Source of the DNA: Acidobacteriota bacterium
Lineage (GTDB): Bacteria > Acidobacteriota > Terriglobia > Acidiferrales > UBA7541
Length of the DNA stretch: 64,000 nt
Reading direction: 5' to 3'
NCBI GenBank assembly: GCA_013289585.1
Contig: JABCZR010000014.1
Location: 1 to 64,000, forward strand
Shown here: positions 17,300 through 26,159 of the stretch, piece after piece
Layout of the letters: each line of letters begins with the position of its first letter
Position numbering within the stretch: position 1 is the stretch's first letter
Translations under genes and position numbers: made by a program
The notes under the pieces: generated by a model
Databases searched by the model: none
The model's input: only the letters and a program-made list of their open reading frames with translations
Told to the model about the DNA's origin: nothing

Positions 17300-17409
17300 G
17301 GTCCCAGATCAAATCATAGCAGAGAGCAGGACGGCTGGTGATGAAACCTGCTTCATGGGAAGATGCAGCTGGTGACGTTTCGGAAATTTATCTTCCATTT
17401 ATCATGTAA

Positions 17410-17471
17410 TAGCGACAATCAGGGGCAGTCTGCGACGGGGCCCGGCCTTGATCAGCCAGAGGCTGTCGCTA
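17410..17471. repeat. Inverted repeat upstream of the ABC transporter operon
   Basis: TAGCGACA (17410-17417) is repeated exactly in inverted orientation at 17464-17471 with a 46-nt GC-rich interval. It lies about 70 bp before the permease gene at 17540. It may be part of a regulatory region or a decayed repeat; no T-run follows. Confidence 0.35.
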
Positions 17472-17539
17472 CAGAAGTCACGGCATCGAGGAATGAAGAA
17501 TTTGAGCCCGAGGAAAAACTCGCGTCCTGAGAGGCATTC

Positions 17540-18757
17540 GTGAATTACGCGGCACTATTTCAATCCGCCCTCGTGGCGCTGCTGAGGAACAAAATGCGCA
17601 GCATCCTGACGGTCCTTGGTATCACCATCGGGATAGCGGCGGTTATCTGTGTTGTGGCCATCGGAAAGGCGGGGCAGGCCCGAGTGGAGCAGCAACTCAA
17701 CAATCTTGGGGATAATTTTGTATGGATCGAAGCCGGAGGGAGGGCGCTGAATGGTGTGCGGACGGGGACACATGACACCACGACGTTGACAGTGGCTGAT
17801 GCCATGGCCATCAAGAATCAGATTTCCCTGATCAAGAGCGTGTCGCCCAATGTGGATGACCCGGTTCAGGTCATTTATGGCAACCAGAACTGGCACACTT
17901 CCTACCGGGGCGTTTCGCCGGAATACTTCGAGATCAAGCGCTGGTTTATCGACCAGGGGGCGGTGTTCTCGCAGGACGATGTGGATCGAGCGGCTGACGT
18001 CTGTGTCATCGGGCGGACCGTGCGTGACCAGCTTTTTGGTGTGGAAGATCCAATCGGGAAAGTGATGCGGGTCACCAACCTTCCTTGCAAAGTCGTGGCT
18101 ACACTTCATCCCAAGGGGCAATCCCTCTCCGGGCAGGACCAGGACGATACGATCATCATCCCTTACACGACGGCGCAGAAGAAGCTCAAGGGGATCACCT
18201 GGCTCGACGACATTCTGTGTTCGGCGGTTTCGGCGGATGCTGTCAAAGTGGCCGGCCAGGAGGCGACGGCCGTGCTCCGGGATCGCCATCATCTGCGGCC
18301 GGAAGAAGAGGATGACTTTAACATTCGGAATCCGGAGGACATTATTCAGGCGCAACTGGACGCCAGCCGGACATTGACGATTCTGTTGATAGCCATCGCT
18401 TCGATCTCCCTGCTTGTAGGAGGGATTGGGATTATGAATGTAATGCTGGTTTCCGTGACCGAGCGGACGCGCGAGATTGGTGTGCGGGTGGCCGTTGGCG
18501 CGACGGAGCAGGCGATCCAACTGCAGTTCCTTGGCGAGTCGATCATGCTCAGCCTGGTAGGAGGGGCGGCGGGCGTACTCTTTGGCGTGATTGGCTCTTA
18601 TCTTGTCGGGCAGACGTTGCATTGGCCGATACAGATGTCGCTGGAATCGGTAGTGATCGCTGCCATTTTCTCGGTGGCGGTGGGCGTGTTCTTTGGATAT
18701 TACCCGGCGCGAAAGGCGTCACTGCTCGATCCCATCGAAGCACTGCGCTATGAATGA
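17540..18757 (+). CDS. MacB-type ABC transporter permease
   Basis: Encodes 405 residues starting GTG, with GAGAGG upstream. It has the MacB/LolC topology: one helix at about 18-42 (RSILTVLGITIGIAAVICVVAIG), a large periplasmic MacB_PCD domain (about 45-275), and three helices at about 280-305, 330-355 and 365-390 (FtsX domain, ending GYYPARKASLLDPIEALRYE). MacB-type pumps do not move substrate through the membrane core but drive export from the periplasm mechanically. Here the ATPase is a separate gene, two places downstream. Operon order is permease, adaptor, ATPase. Confidence 0.93.
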   Translation: MNYAALFQSALVALLRNKMRSILTVLGITIGIAAVICVVAIGKAGQARVEQQLNNLGDNFVWIEAGGRALNGVRTGTHDTTTLTVADAMAIKNQISLIKSVSPNVDDPVQVIYGNQNWHTSYRGVSPEYFEIKRWFIDQGAVFSQDDVDRAADVCVIGRTVRDQLFGVEDPIGKVMRVTNLPCKVVATLHPKGQSLSGQDQDDTIIIPYTTAQKKLKGITWLDDILCSAVSADAVKVAGQEATAVLRDRHHLRPEEEDDFNIRNPEDIIQAQLDASRTLTILLIAIASISLLVGGIGIMNVMLVSVTERTREIGVRVAVGATEQAIQLQFLGESIMLSLVGGAAGVLFGVIGSYLVGQTLHWPIQMSLESVVIAAIFSVAVGVFFGYYPARKASLLDPIEALRYE

Positions 18758-18787
18758 ACGCGCGGAAATTGACGGTCTGGACAGGAC

Positions 18788-20116
18788 ATGAAATCGAAGA
18801 GTAAGTGGCTCGTCCTTACTGGCGTTGTGGTGCTGGCTCTGATATTCGCGGCCTTCGGGCTAAATCGCAGTGCGCAGGCGCAACACTTCACGGCGAAGGT
18901 GGAGCGCGGTGATGTTCACGATGTAGTGGACGCGACGGGGACGATCAATGCGGTGATCACGGTCCAGGTTGGATCGCAGGTTTCCGGCTCGATCGCGAAG
19001 CTGAATGTAGATTTCAATTCTCGCGTTCACAAGGGCGACATCGTCGCGCTAATTGATCCTGCACTTTTCCAGGGCGCTCTGCTGCAGGCCGCCGCTGACG
19101 TGGACAATGCCAAAGCCAACCTGATCGCCGCAAAAGCAAACCTGGAAAAGGCGAATGCCGCTTCGCAGCAGACGAAAGCCGACTTCGATCGCGCGGCGCA
19201 GCTCACGACAGAGAAGATCATGAGTCAGCAGCAACTGGATCTCGCTAAAGCAAACTATGATTCAGCGAATGCGGCTATGGGTGCGGCGGTCGCGAATGTT
19301 ACACAGGCGGAAGCGCAAGTCAGCCAGAAGGCTGCGGCGCTGACGGTTGCGCAGACAAACCTCAACTACACCGTAATTCGATCTCCAATCGATGGCACGG
19401 TAGTGGCGCGCAATGTGGATGTGGGACAGACGGTAGCCGCGTCCTTGCAGGCGCCGACAATTTTTACCATCGCGCAAGACCTGACAAAGATGCTGGTGTA
19501 CACCAAGACGGATGAGTCTGACGTAGGAAATATCAGGCCGGGGAAGCCTGTGACGTTTAAAGTGGATGCCTTTCCGAAGGATACGTTTCACGGGGTTGTG
19601 AGCCAAGTGCGGATGAACCCGACGACGGTACAGAGCGTGGTCACCTACGACACGATTATCGAGTTCGCGAATCCGGAGTTGAAGCTATTCCCTGGAATGA
19701 CGGCGTACGTGACCATTCCTGTGGATACCGTGCAAAACGTCTTGAAAGTGCCAAACACAGCGCTTCGGTACAAGCCGCCGATGGGGCCCGAGGAGATTCT
19801 GGCGATTTATAAGCAATATGGGCTCGACGGAGGGGAGAAACAACAGGTGGGTGATGATCCAGCGGCCGCAGGACGTGGCTCGCAGGCCGGGGGAGAGAAT
19901 CAAAACCTGCCGCGGGCGCCGCGTGCGGAGAATGCGGTGGTGTGGAAGCTGCGCACGGATAACTCGATGGAACCGGTGAAGATTTCGTTGGGAATAACAG
20001 ACCACGCGTACACGCAAGTGACGGCAGTCCTCAGAGGGGAATTGAAGGAAGGGGACGAACTGATTATTCGTTCCGTGATGGCAAAATCGCAGGCTCCGGG
20101 CACATTAAGGCGCTGA
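18788..20116 (+). CDS. MacA/HlyD-family periplasmic adaptor
   Basis: Encodes 442 residues. An N-terminal signal anchor (about 6-25) is followed by the biotinyl-lipoyl half 'GTINAVITVQVGSQVSGSIAKLNVDFNSRVHKGDIVALID', an alpha-helical hairpin (about 85-180), the second half 'YTVIRSPIDGTVVARNVDVGQTVAAS', and beta-barrel and membrane-proximal domains. A low-complexity insert at about 345-380 interrupts the last domain. The family links an inner-membrane MacB-type permease to an outer-membrane channel. It starts 30 bp after the permease gene. Confidence 0.93.
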   Translation: MKSKSKWLVLTGVVVLALIFAAFGLNRSAQAQHFTAKVERGDVHDVVDATGTINAVITVQVGSQVSGSIAKLNVDFNSRVHKGDIVALIDPALFQGALLQAAADVDNAKANLIAAKANLEKANAASQQTKADFDRAAQLTTEKIMSQQQLDLAKANYDSANAAMGAAVANVTQAEAQVSQKAAALTVAQTNLNYTVIRSPIDGTVVARNVDVGQTVAASLQAPTIFTIAQDLTKMLVYTKTDESDVGNIRPGKPVTFKVDAFPKDTFHGVVSQVRMNPTTVQSVVTYDTIIEFANPELKLFPGMTAYVTIPVDTVQNVLKVPNTALRYKPPMGPEEILAIYKQYGLDGGEKQQVGDDPAAAGRGSQAGGENQNLPRAPRAENAVVWKLRTDNSMEPVKISLGITDHAYTQVTAVLRGELKEGDELIIRSVMAKSQAPGTLRR

Positions 20117-20150
20117 GAAGCAATATTTTTGCGGCGATCCCGCAGAATCC

Positions 20151-20933
20151 ATGTTACCTGCCAACCAAGTCGAAGAGACGATAGTCGCGCCTGCGGCGAG
20201 TGCAGTCATACGGGTGGAAGAGGTTCATAAATATTACGATCTTGGCGAGACGCGAGTGCACGCGCTGCGGGGCGTCAGTGTTGCAGTCGGGCGTGGCGAG
20301 TTCGTGGCCATCATGGGTGCAAGTGGAAGCGGCAAATCAACGTTCATGAATATGCTGGGGTGCCTGGACCGGCCGAGTTCCGGGCGGTATCTGCTCGAAG
20401 GTATGGACGTTTCCCAGCACGACAAAAGGGCGCTGGCGTTTATCCGCAATCAGAAAATTGGATTTGTTTTCCAGGGTTTTAATTTGCTGGCGCGCACTAC
20501 GGCGCTTGAAAACACGGAACTCCCTACGTTGTACGCAAAAATTGATAAGGTTGAGCGCCAGAAACGCGCAGCGGAAGCGCTGGCGATGGTGGGTCTCGCC
20601 GACCGGGCCCACCACTTTCCGTCGCAAATGTCTGGCGGGCAACAGCAGCGAGTCGCAGTGGCGCGGGCGCTGGTAAACCGTCCTTCCATCCTGCTGGCCG
20701 ACGAACCCACGGGGAATCTCGATAGCCGCACGTCTGTCGAGATCATGGAAATCCTGCAGAACTTAAACGACAAGGGATTAACGATCGTGCTGGTTACGCA
20801 CGAGCTTGACATCGCGCAATTCGCCAAGCGCGTACTGGTGTTCCGCGACGGAAAAATTCGCAAGGACGATGTGGCCGTAAACCGGCCGATAGCCCGCGAA
20901 ATTTTGAAGACTCTGCCGACAATCGACGATTAA
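20151..20933 (+). CDS. MacB/LolD-type ABC transporter ATP-binding protein
   Basis: Encodes 260 residues. All ABC motifs are present: Walker A GASGSGKST (56-64), the Q-loop FVFQGFNLL, the signature MSGGQQQRVAVARAL, Walker B ILLADEPTGNLD and the His-switch LVTHE. It powers the permease encoded at 17540, with which it shares an operon. Likely cargo would be a peptide, macrolide-like compound or lipoprotein (family knowledge). The first 20 residues precede the canonical start of the domain. Confidence 0.95.
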   Translation: MLPANQVEETIVAPAASAVIRVEEVHKYYDLGETRVHALRGVSVAVGRGEFVAIMGASGSGKSTFMNMLGCLDRPSSGRYLLEGMDVSQHDKRALAFIRNQKIGFVFQGFNLLARTTALENTELPTLYAKIDKVERQKRAAEALAMVGLADRAHHFPSQMSGGQQQRVAVARALVNRPSILLADEPTGNLDSRTSVEIMEILQNLNDKGLTIVLVTHELDIAQFAKRVLVFRDGKIRKDDVAVNRPIAREILKTLPTIDD

Positions 20934-20963
20934 CAGCCGCAAAGTTTAGGCGCCAAGGTGTGG

Positions 20964-21287
20964 TCAGGAGAGCTCGTTGAGCAGGGCTTCCATCTCGGAG
21001 CTGGCGTGCTGGTCGCCTTTTTTCGCGGCGGCGGCAATGCCGTTGGAGAGAACCTGTTTCGCTTCAGAAGATCGGGACTCGCGGACGAGCAACTGGCCGT
21101 ACATGAGATAGGCGGGGATGTATTCGGGGGTGCTGGCCAGAAGTGCGCGAAAATGTGTGTCGGCTGCGGCGGGATCGCCGCTGTTCATGCATTCCATGGC
21201 GAGGCCGTAGCGGGAGAATGCGTCGTCGGGCTTCTTGGACACGAACTCTTCGAGCATCTGGCGGCGGGTTTTCTTTTGTTCCGTCAT
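20964..21287 (-). CDS. Short tetratricopeptide-repeat protein
   Basis: Encodes 107 residues. 'DDAFSRYGLAMECMNSGDPAAADTHFRALLASTPEYIPAYLMYGQLLVRESRSSEAKQVLSNGIAAAAKKGD' forms two to three TPR units. No signal peptide or other domain, so it is probably a small cytoplasmic binding protein. It runs opposite to the thioesterase gene at 21334. Confidence 0.82.
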   Translation of the reverse strand: MTEQKKTRRQMLEEFVSKKPDDAFSRYGLAMECMNSGDPAAADTHFRALLASTPEYIPAYLMYGQLLVRESRSSEAKQVLSNGIAAAAKKGDQHASSEMEALLNELS

Positions 21288-21333
21288 AGGCGTCTCGTAT
21301 TATACGGGTAGCGCGGGCGGGTCCAAAATCGCG

Positions 21334-21885
21334 ATGAAGCTCGGGGTGCGAATGAAGAGGAAAAACGGAAGCAGGGTAGGGACGAAGGCGGAGATGCCGG
21401 GGAAGCCGGTGAGCGCTTCGCGTTCTGAGATGACGGAAATTGTTTTGCCGGCACAGACGAATCCGCTGGGGAAATTGCTTGGCGGGCAGGTCATGCACCT
21501 TGTGGACATGGCGGGTGCGTTGGCGGCCCACCGGCATTCGAATTGTTATGTGGTGACGGCTTCGGTGGATTACATCGATTTCCGGAATCCAGTGAATCAG
21601 GGTGAGATTGTGAATTTGAAATCGCAGGTCAATCGCGTCTTTCACACGTCGATGGAAGTGGGCGTGGAAGTCTTTTCGGAGAATGCGATGACCGGGGAAC
21701 GGAAGCATACGACTACGGCATACGTAACGTTTGTGGCGATTGACGAGCATACGCGGAAGCCGAAACTCGTTCCGCCGTTGATTCTGAAGACGGCGGGAGA
21801 GAAGCACCGCTTTCGTGAGGCAGCCAAGCGGCGCAAGACAAGATTGGCGCTGAGGTACGGCACGGATTCGCACAGCGGCAAATAA
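21334..21885 (+). CDS. Acyl-CoA thioesterase, hotdog fold
   Basis: Encodes 183 residues if started at 21334; ATG codons at 21352 and 21394 are also possible, and the true start is not fixed by a ribosome site. The core 'SRSEMTEIVLPAQTNPLGKLLGGQVMHLVDMAGALAAHRHSNCYVVTASVDYIDFRNPVNQGEIVNLKSQVNRVFHTSMEVGVEVF' is the typical hotdog acyl-CoA hydrolase helix and strands. It cleaves acyl-CoA to free acid and CoA; chain length unknown. The basic C-terminal tail is a little longer than usual. It ends 4 bp before the convergent anti-sigma gene. Confidence 0.9.
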   Translation: MKLGVRMKRKNGSRVGTKAEMPGKPVSASRSEMTEIVLPAQTNPLGKLLGGQVMHLVDMAGALAAHRHSNCYVVTASVDYIDFRNPVNQGEIVNLKSQVNRVFHTSMEVGVEVFSENAMTGERKHTTTAYVTFVAIDEHTRKPKLVPPLILKTAGEKHRFREAAKRRKTRLALRYGTDSHSGK

Positions 21886-21889
21886 AATA

Positions 21890-22684
21890 TTAGCTGACGC
21901 CGCCGACCCAGAGGGGTGGGGTAGTCGGCGCGGGGCTGCCACCGGGCGGTTCTTCGGTGATCGCCAGGGCCTTAGTTGCGGCCATGAGCTCAGGGGGATT
22001 CGAAACGAGGAGGACGAATTTCCCGTCGGCGTCGGGGCGCAGGGTGAGAGACGGAATCGGTTTGCGGCCGGGCGTTTTCGGTATGAGCCACAATTGCAGA
22101 ACGCGATCTCCAGCGGGCGCGGGAACTTTTTGCCCAGATACCACGATGCCAAGTTTCGAATGCCAGATAGCTTCGAGCGGGGGAGCCTGAGGGGCCGGGG
22201 AAGCGAGCGCGATTTTGACGGACGCGGGATCAACGAGGATGGCGGCTTCACGCTTGGCATCTTCCAGTTGAGTTTCGAGTTCGTGACGGTGTTGGAGGAT
22301 AGCCGCGGCGATCTGGTCGGCACGCTGGATCTCTCGCGTCAATCTTTGGGCATTCCAAGCGGAATAGATCGTGGCGAGGAAGAGAGCGGCAACGCCCGCC
22401 CACATCCAGAAGGGAATGTTACTCTTCGGCGGCACGAAGCGTGGGGCGGACCGCGTTTCCTCGCGGACGGATTGCATGAGGCGGCCCTTGAGCATGTCTG
22501 ATGGAGTAGCCTCGGGCGCGAGGTAGTGGAGCTGGCTGACAAGCCAGCGGGCTTCTTCGATGGACTTTGCGCAGTCCGGGCAGCTGATGGCAAGATGAGC
22601 TTCGAGGGCGGCGCGTTCCGGGGCGTCGAGCGCACCCAGCGTGTAGGCTTCAAACATGTCGCGGAATTGGTCGCAGTTTTTCAC
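21890..22684 (-). CDS. Anti-sigma factor, RskA type with zinc-finger N-terminus
   Basis: Encodes 264 residues. The GTG at 22684 overlaps the sigma-factor stop codon (GTGA), which fixes the start better than the upstream ATG at 22735. The N-terminal ZAS-like part has 'LEAHLAISCPDC', a His-x3-Cys-x2-Cys zinc site. One membrane helix lies at about 92-112 (IPFWMWAGVAALFLATIYSAW). A coiled-coil stretch and a periplasmic RskA domain (GIVVSGQKVPAPAGDRVLQLWLIPKTPGRKP) follow. It should hold its partner sigma factor inactive at the membrane until a periplasmic signal triggers release. Confidence 0.9.
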   Translation of the reverse strand: MKNCDQFRDMFEAYTLGALDAPERAALEAHLAISCPDCAKSIEEARWLVSQLHYLAPEATPSDMLKGRLMQSVREETRSAPRFVPPKSNIPFWMWAGVAALFLATIYSAWNAQRLTREIQRADQIAAAILQHRHELETQLEDAKREAAILVDPASVKIALASPAPQAPPLEAIWHSKLGIVVSGQKVPAPAGDRVLQLWLIPKTPGRKPIPSLTLRPDADGKFVLLVSNPPELMAATKALAITEEPPGGSPAPTTPPLWVGGVS

Positions 22685-23343
22685 GATGCAACCTGCAATT
22701 CTTCCTTCAAGCGTAGCAAACCTTTGCGGATCCAACTTTTTACCGTCCCAAGTGGTTCCTTGAGAGCAGCGGCAATTTCAGAGTGGCTCAGCCCTTCAAA
22801 GTATGCCAGCTCGATGGCTCTCTTCTGCTGCGGATTGAGAGAACTCATCAAGGCCCGAACTTTTTGGGCGCGACGTTTTTCGTCGAGTACCTTCTCATAT
22901 TCCGGCGCAGCGGCGACCGGGGGGAGCTCGTCCACCTGGTCCTCATGGCGGCGCTGGCGCTCACTTTTCAGGCGGAGCGTGTCCAGCGCGCGATTGCGTG
23001 CGAGAGTGAAGAGCCAGGGGACAAACGGGCCGCGCGAAGCGTCATATTGCGCGGCGTTCCGCCAGAGTTGCAGGAAGACCTCCTGTACGACTTCTTCGGC
23101 GGTTCCTGCTTGCTGCAGAATGCGCAAAACGAGTCCGTAGATGGCGCGGCAATGGCGGTCATAAAGCTGTTCGAAGGCGCTCACATCCTTTTGAAGAAGC
23201 CGGCTCACGAGCGTCGCGTCGAGCGATACTTCGGGGTTCGTCGTGGGTATGAAAGCCGCGAGGAACAAGGGGCTAAGGTTCTTCGCCTCCTGTAACAATA
23301 TACGGCAGAGGTCCAGGACTGGATGAGCGCCGAGGCCTCTCAT
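22681..23343 (-). CDS. ECF-subfamily RNA polymerase sigma factor
   Basis: Encodes 220 residues. Sigma region 2 is 'AFEQLYDRHCRAIYGLVLRILQQAGTAEEVVQEVFLQLWRNAAQYDASRGPFVPWLFTLARNRALDTLR'; region 4 is 'NPQQKRAIELAYFEGLSHSEIAAALKEPLGTVKSWIRKGLLRLKEEL'. It has no region 3, as expected for ECF factors. The start codon overlaps the hemG stop codon (ATGA at 23340-23343) and its own stop overlaps the anti-sigma start (GTGA), so all three are translationally coupled. Confidence 0.93.
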   Translation of the reverse strand: MRGLGAHPVLDLCRILLQEAKNLSPLFLAAFIPTTNPEVSLDATLVSRLLQKDVSAFEQLYDRHCRAIYGLVLRILQQAGTAEEVVQEVFLQLWRNAAQYDASRGPFVPWLFTLARNRALDTLRLKSERQRRHEDQVDELPPVAAAPEYEKVLDEKRRAQKVRALMSSLNPQQKRAIELAYFEGLSHSEIAAALKEPLGTVKSWIRKGLLRLKEELQVAS

Positions 23344-24707
23344 GAGTTAAGCCCTTGGCGCACTTCCTCGGCTACTGTGACCGCTCGTTCGACGCAGGAG
23401 CCAACGGAGGGCCCGCGCAAGTAGTTGCCGGCCAACCAGATGCCAGGGAAATTCTGCAGAAGTCTGGAGACTGCAGCTAACCGGTCAGCGTGGCCCAGAT
23501 TGTACTGCGGAAGAGCGCGTAGCCAAATTTTGACGTTCGAAAATATAGGCTCGCTTTTGATGGAAAGCAGCGGAGCGGTTTCGCGATGGACAAGGGTTGC
23601 GAGTTCCTCGGGTTTGAGCATTGCGGCGCCCGGATCGGTTGTGCCGCCCACAAAACTGGTGAGCAGCGCGTGTCCTTGCGGGGCGCGGCCCGAGAAAAGG
23701 GAAGAGTTCCAGACGGTGCCAAGAACGCGGAGTCCCGCCGATCGCGGTACGAGGAAGCCAAATCCGTCTAGAGCATGTCCAAGGTCGCTCTTGCGATAGC
23801 CTAGCGAGACGACGGCGACGGATGCGTATTCCACTGTGGCCAAGGGCGGTTCGAACGCGGCATGCAGTTGGCCAAGTAGATTTCCCGTGACATCGGTAGG
23901 GGTGGCAAAGATTAGAGCTCCCGTGGAGAGAGGGTCCGAATCCCCCTCGCCATCCAAACGCACATCGAACACACCATTCTCTCGCCGTGAAATGCCAATG
24001 ACGCGCACTTTCGTACGCATTGCCGAGCCGATTTTTCTCGATAGGGCGGTGACAAAAGTCTCGTTGCCGTCGCGAAACGTTTGGAGCGTCGGGTTCTCGC
24101 GAGGACCTTTCCTGGATTTGGCGAGTCGCAACATCCCGCGGACGATGCTGCCGGACGTTTTTTCGGCCTCGTAAAGCTGAGGGAACGCACTGCGAACGCT
24201 GAGACGCTCGGGGTCGCCAGCGTAAACGCCGGAAACGAAGGGACCGACCAGGCGGTCGAGGAGTTGCACGGAAAATTTTCTTCGGACGAAGTCAGCGACG
24301 GATTCGTCCGGCTCTGGCGGCATGGTCTTGCCGAAAATATCGCGCAGCAGGGCCAATTTGGTGGCGCCGCCGATTAGTCCGCTCGTAAAGAAGGCGGGTG
24401 GAGTCAACGGCACAGGTTGAAGGCGGCCAGCAACCAGGACGTAGCGCGGGGCGCGAGAAGGAGCCTGTACTACTTGATCTGAAATGCCGAGTTCGTCGCA
24501 GAGCTGGCGAAGTGCCGCAGTGCCGCTGAAACTTTGCGGGCCGAGCTCGAGGAGGAAACCGTCGCGGGTGAAGGATTGAATGACGCCGCCTGGACGGACA
24601 GAGGCTTCTATGAGTTCCGCGTCAATGCCGGCTTTGCGGAGGGTATAAGCGCAGACTAGCCCGGAGATTCCCCCGCCGATCACCAGTGCTGGGACGTGAC
24701 GGGTCAC
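23340..24707 (-). CDS. hemG: Protoporphyrinogen oxidase, HemY type
   Basis: Encodes 455 residues. The FAD Rossmann motif 'ALVIGGGISGLVCAYTLRKAGIDAELIEASVRPGGVIQSF' opens the protein, and 'LAGNYLRGPSVGSCVERAVTVAEEV' closes it, both typical of the amine-oxidase-like PPOX family. It oxidises protoporphyrinogen IX to protoporphyrin IX with O2 as acceptor, the step before iron insertion. It is 24 bp downstream of hemN and is translationally coupled to the following ECF sigma factor, an unusual link between heme synthesis and a stress sigma factor. Confidence 0.93.
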   Translation of the reverse strand: MTRHVPALVIGGGISGLVCAYTLRKAGIDAELIEASVRPGGVIQSFTRDGFLLELGPQSFSGTAALRQLCDELGISDQVVQAPSRAPRYVLVAGRLQPVPLTPPAFFTSGLIGGATKLALLRDIFGKTMPPEPDESVADFVRRKFSVQLLDRLVGPFVSGVYAGDPERLSVRSAFPQLYEAEKTSGSIVRGMLRLAKSRKGPRENPTLQTFRDGNETFVTALSRKIGSAMRTKVRVIGISRRENGVFDVRLDGEGDSDPLSTGALIFATPTDVTGNLLGQLHAAFEPPLATVEYASVAVVSLGYRKSDLGHALDGFGFLVPRSAGLRVLGTVWNSSLFSGRAPQGHALLTSFVGGTTDPGAAMLKPEELATLVHRETAPLLSIKSEPIFSNVKIWLRALPQYNLGHADRLAAVSRLLQNFPGIWLAGNYLRGPSVGSCVERAVTVAEEVRQGLNS

Positions 24708-24731
24708 AGGCGTGTGAGCATCCTCGCGCGA

Positions 24732-26147
24732 TCAGAGAGTCTTGGAAAAGAGCGGCTTACTGCTGATTAACTGCTGTTTTTCGAGATAGGGATCGAAAAT
24801 CATGGCCAGGTTGCGGATGAAAATGCGGCCCAGCCAGGTGGCGCGGATTTCGCCGCGATCGAGGAGCACGAGATCGTCCTGACGGAAAGGTTCCAGGCGG
24901 CGGAGTTCTTCGGCGAAATACTCGTCGAAGTCGATACCGAATTCGCGGGAGATTTCTTCCTTAATGACGACGGTATGACAAAGCAGGCGGTTGATGACGG
25001 CGCGGCGCAAGCGGTCCTCGTTCGAAAGGTGATAGCCGCGCATGGTGGCGATGCCACGCTCGTTAACGGCCTTCTGCCAGGAAGGAATGTCGCGATGATT
25101 CTGCGCATAAGCGCCCTGGAAGCCGCTGATGGCGGTGATGCCCATGCCGTATAGATCGGCGCCGGCTTTGGTTGTATAGCCCTGAAAATTGCGGTGCAGC
25201 GTGCGGTTCTGCTGTGAGACGGCGAGCTCGTCGCCGGGCCTGGCGAAGTGGTCCATCCCGATGTACAGGTAGCCGGCTTCGAGGAATTTGACCAAGCCAG
25301 TGCGAAAAATCTCGAATTTCTCCATGCCTTCGGGAAGGTGCGCGGCGAAGGAGCCCTGTTGCTTCTTCAGCCAGGGCACGTGCGCATAGCTGAACAGGGC
25401 GACGCGATCGGGAGTGAGCTCGAGGATCTGGTCCACAGTGTGCGCGAAGCGGTCTGGCGTCTGGTAAGGCAGGCCATAGATTAGGTCGACGTTGATGCTG
25501 TCGAACCCCAGCTTGCGAGCGGCGAAGAGCAGGTCGCGCGTCATTTCAAACGGCTGGATTCGATGAATGGCCTTCTGCACATCGGCGTGAAAATCCTGAA
25601 TGCCCATGCTGAGGCGGTTGAAGCCGAGCTTTCGAAGGGTTTCAAGATGTTCGCGGGAGGTGACACGCGGATCGATTTCGATCCCGATCTCGGCGTCGGG
25701 GGCAAAATGAAATTGTTCGCGGGTGAAGCCGAAGAGGTCTTCAATCTGATGAGGCGTCAAATACGTCGGCGTGCCGCCACCCCAATGAAACTGAACGACG
25801 GAGCGATCTTTGGAAACACTACGACTGATGCGTTCCGTTTCGCGCTTCAGGATTCCCAGATAGGGCGGCGCAACGTTTTTGTCCTTCTCGATGATGACGT
25901 TGCAGGCGCAGAACAGGCAGAGGCTTTCGCAGAACGGGATGTGCATGTATAGGGAGACAGGCGTTTTGGCGCGATCGGCGTCTGCATGCACTTTTTCGAG
26001 GTCATCGGGGCCGAAGGCATCGTTCCAGACAGGCGCCGTCGGATAGCTTGTGTAGCGCGGACCGGGACGATTGTACTTAGCGAGGAATTCTTCGCCGACG
26101 CTGAGCTCTTCGCGCATTCGCTGCAGGCTTGGAGGCGTTGGTGTCAT
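24732..26147 (-). CDS. hemN: Oxygen-independent coproporphyrinogen III oxidase
   Basis: Encodes 471 residues. The radical-SAM motif is CESLCLFCAC, with cluster ligands Cys73, Cys77 and Cys80 and a fourth Cys82, as in true HemN rather than HemW-like proteins. 'RYTSYPTAP' near the start and 'FHWGGGTPTYL' are also HemN hallmarks. It decarboxylates two propionate side chains of coproporphyrinogen III to vinyls without O2. It is 12 bp downstream of hemE. With O2-dependent HemY type hemG, this mix suggests an organism able to make heme at low oxygen up to that step. Confidence 0.95.
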   Translation of the reverse strand: MTPTPPSLQRMREELSVGEEFLAKYNRPGPRYTSYPTAPVWNDAFGPDDLEKVHADADRAKTPVSLYMHIPFCESLCLFCACNVIIEKDKNVAPPYLGILKRETERISRSVSKDRSVVQFHWGGGTPTYLTPHQIEDLFGFTREQFHFAPDAEIGIEIDPRVTSREHLETLRKLGFNRLSMGIQDFHADVQKAIHRIQPFEMTRDLLFAARKLGFDSINVDLIYGLPYQTPDRFAHTVDQILELTPDRVALFSYAHVPWLKKQQGSFAAHLPEGMEKFEIFRTGLVKFLEAGYLYIGMDHFARPGDELAVSQQNRTLHRNFQGYTTKAGADLYGMGITAISGFQGAYAQNHRDIPSWQKAVNERGIATMRGYHLSNEDRLRRAVINRLLCHTVVIKEEISREFGIDFDEYFAEELRRLEPFRQDDLVLLDRGEIRATWLGRIFIRNLAMIFDPYLEKQQLISSKPLFSKTL

Positions 26148-26159
26148 GGCAAATTTATT

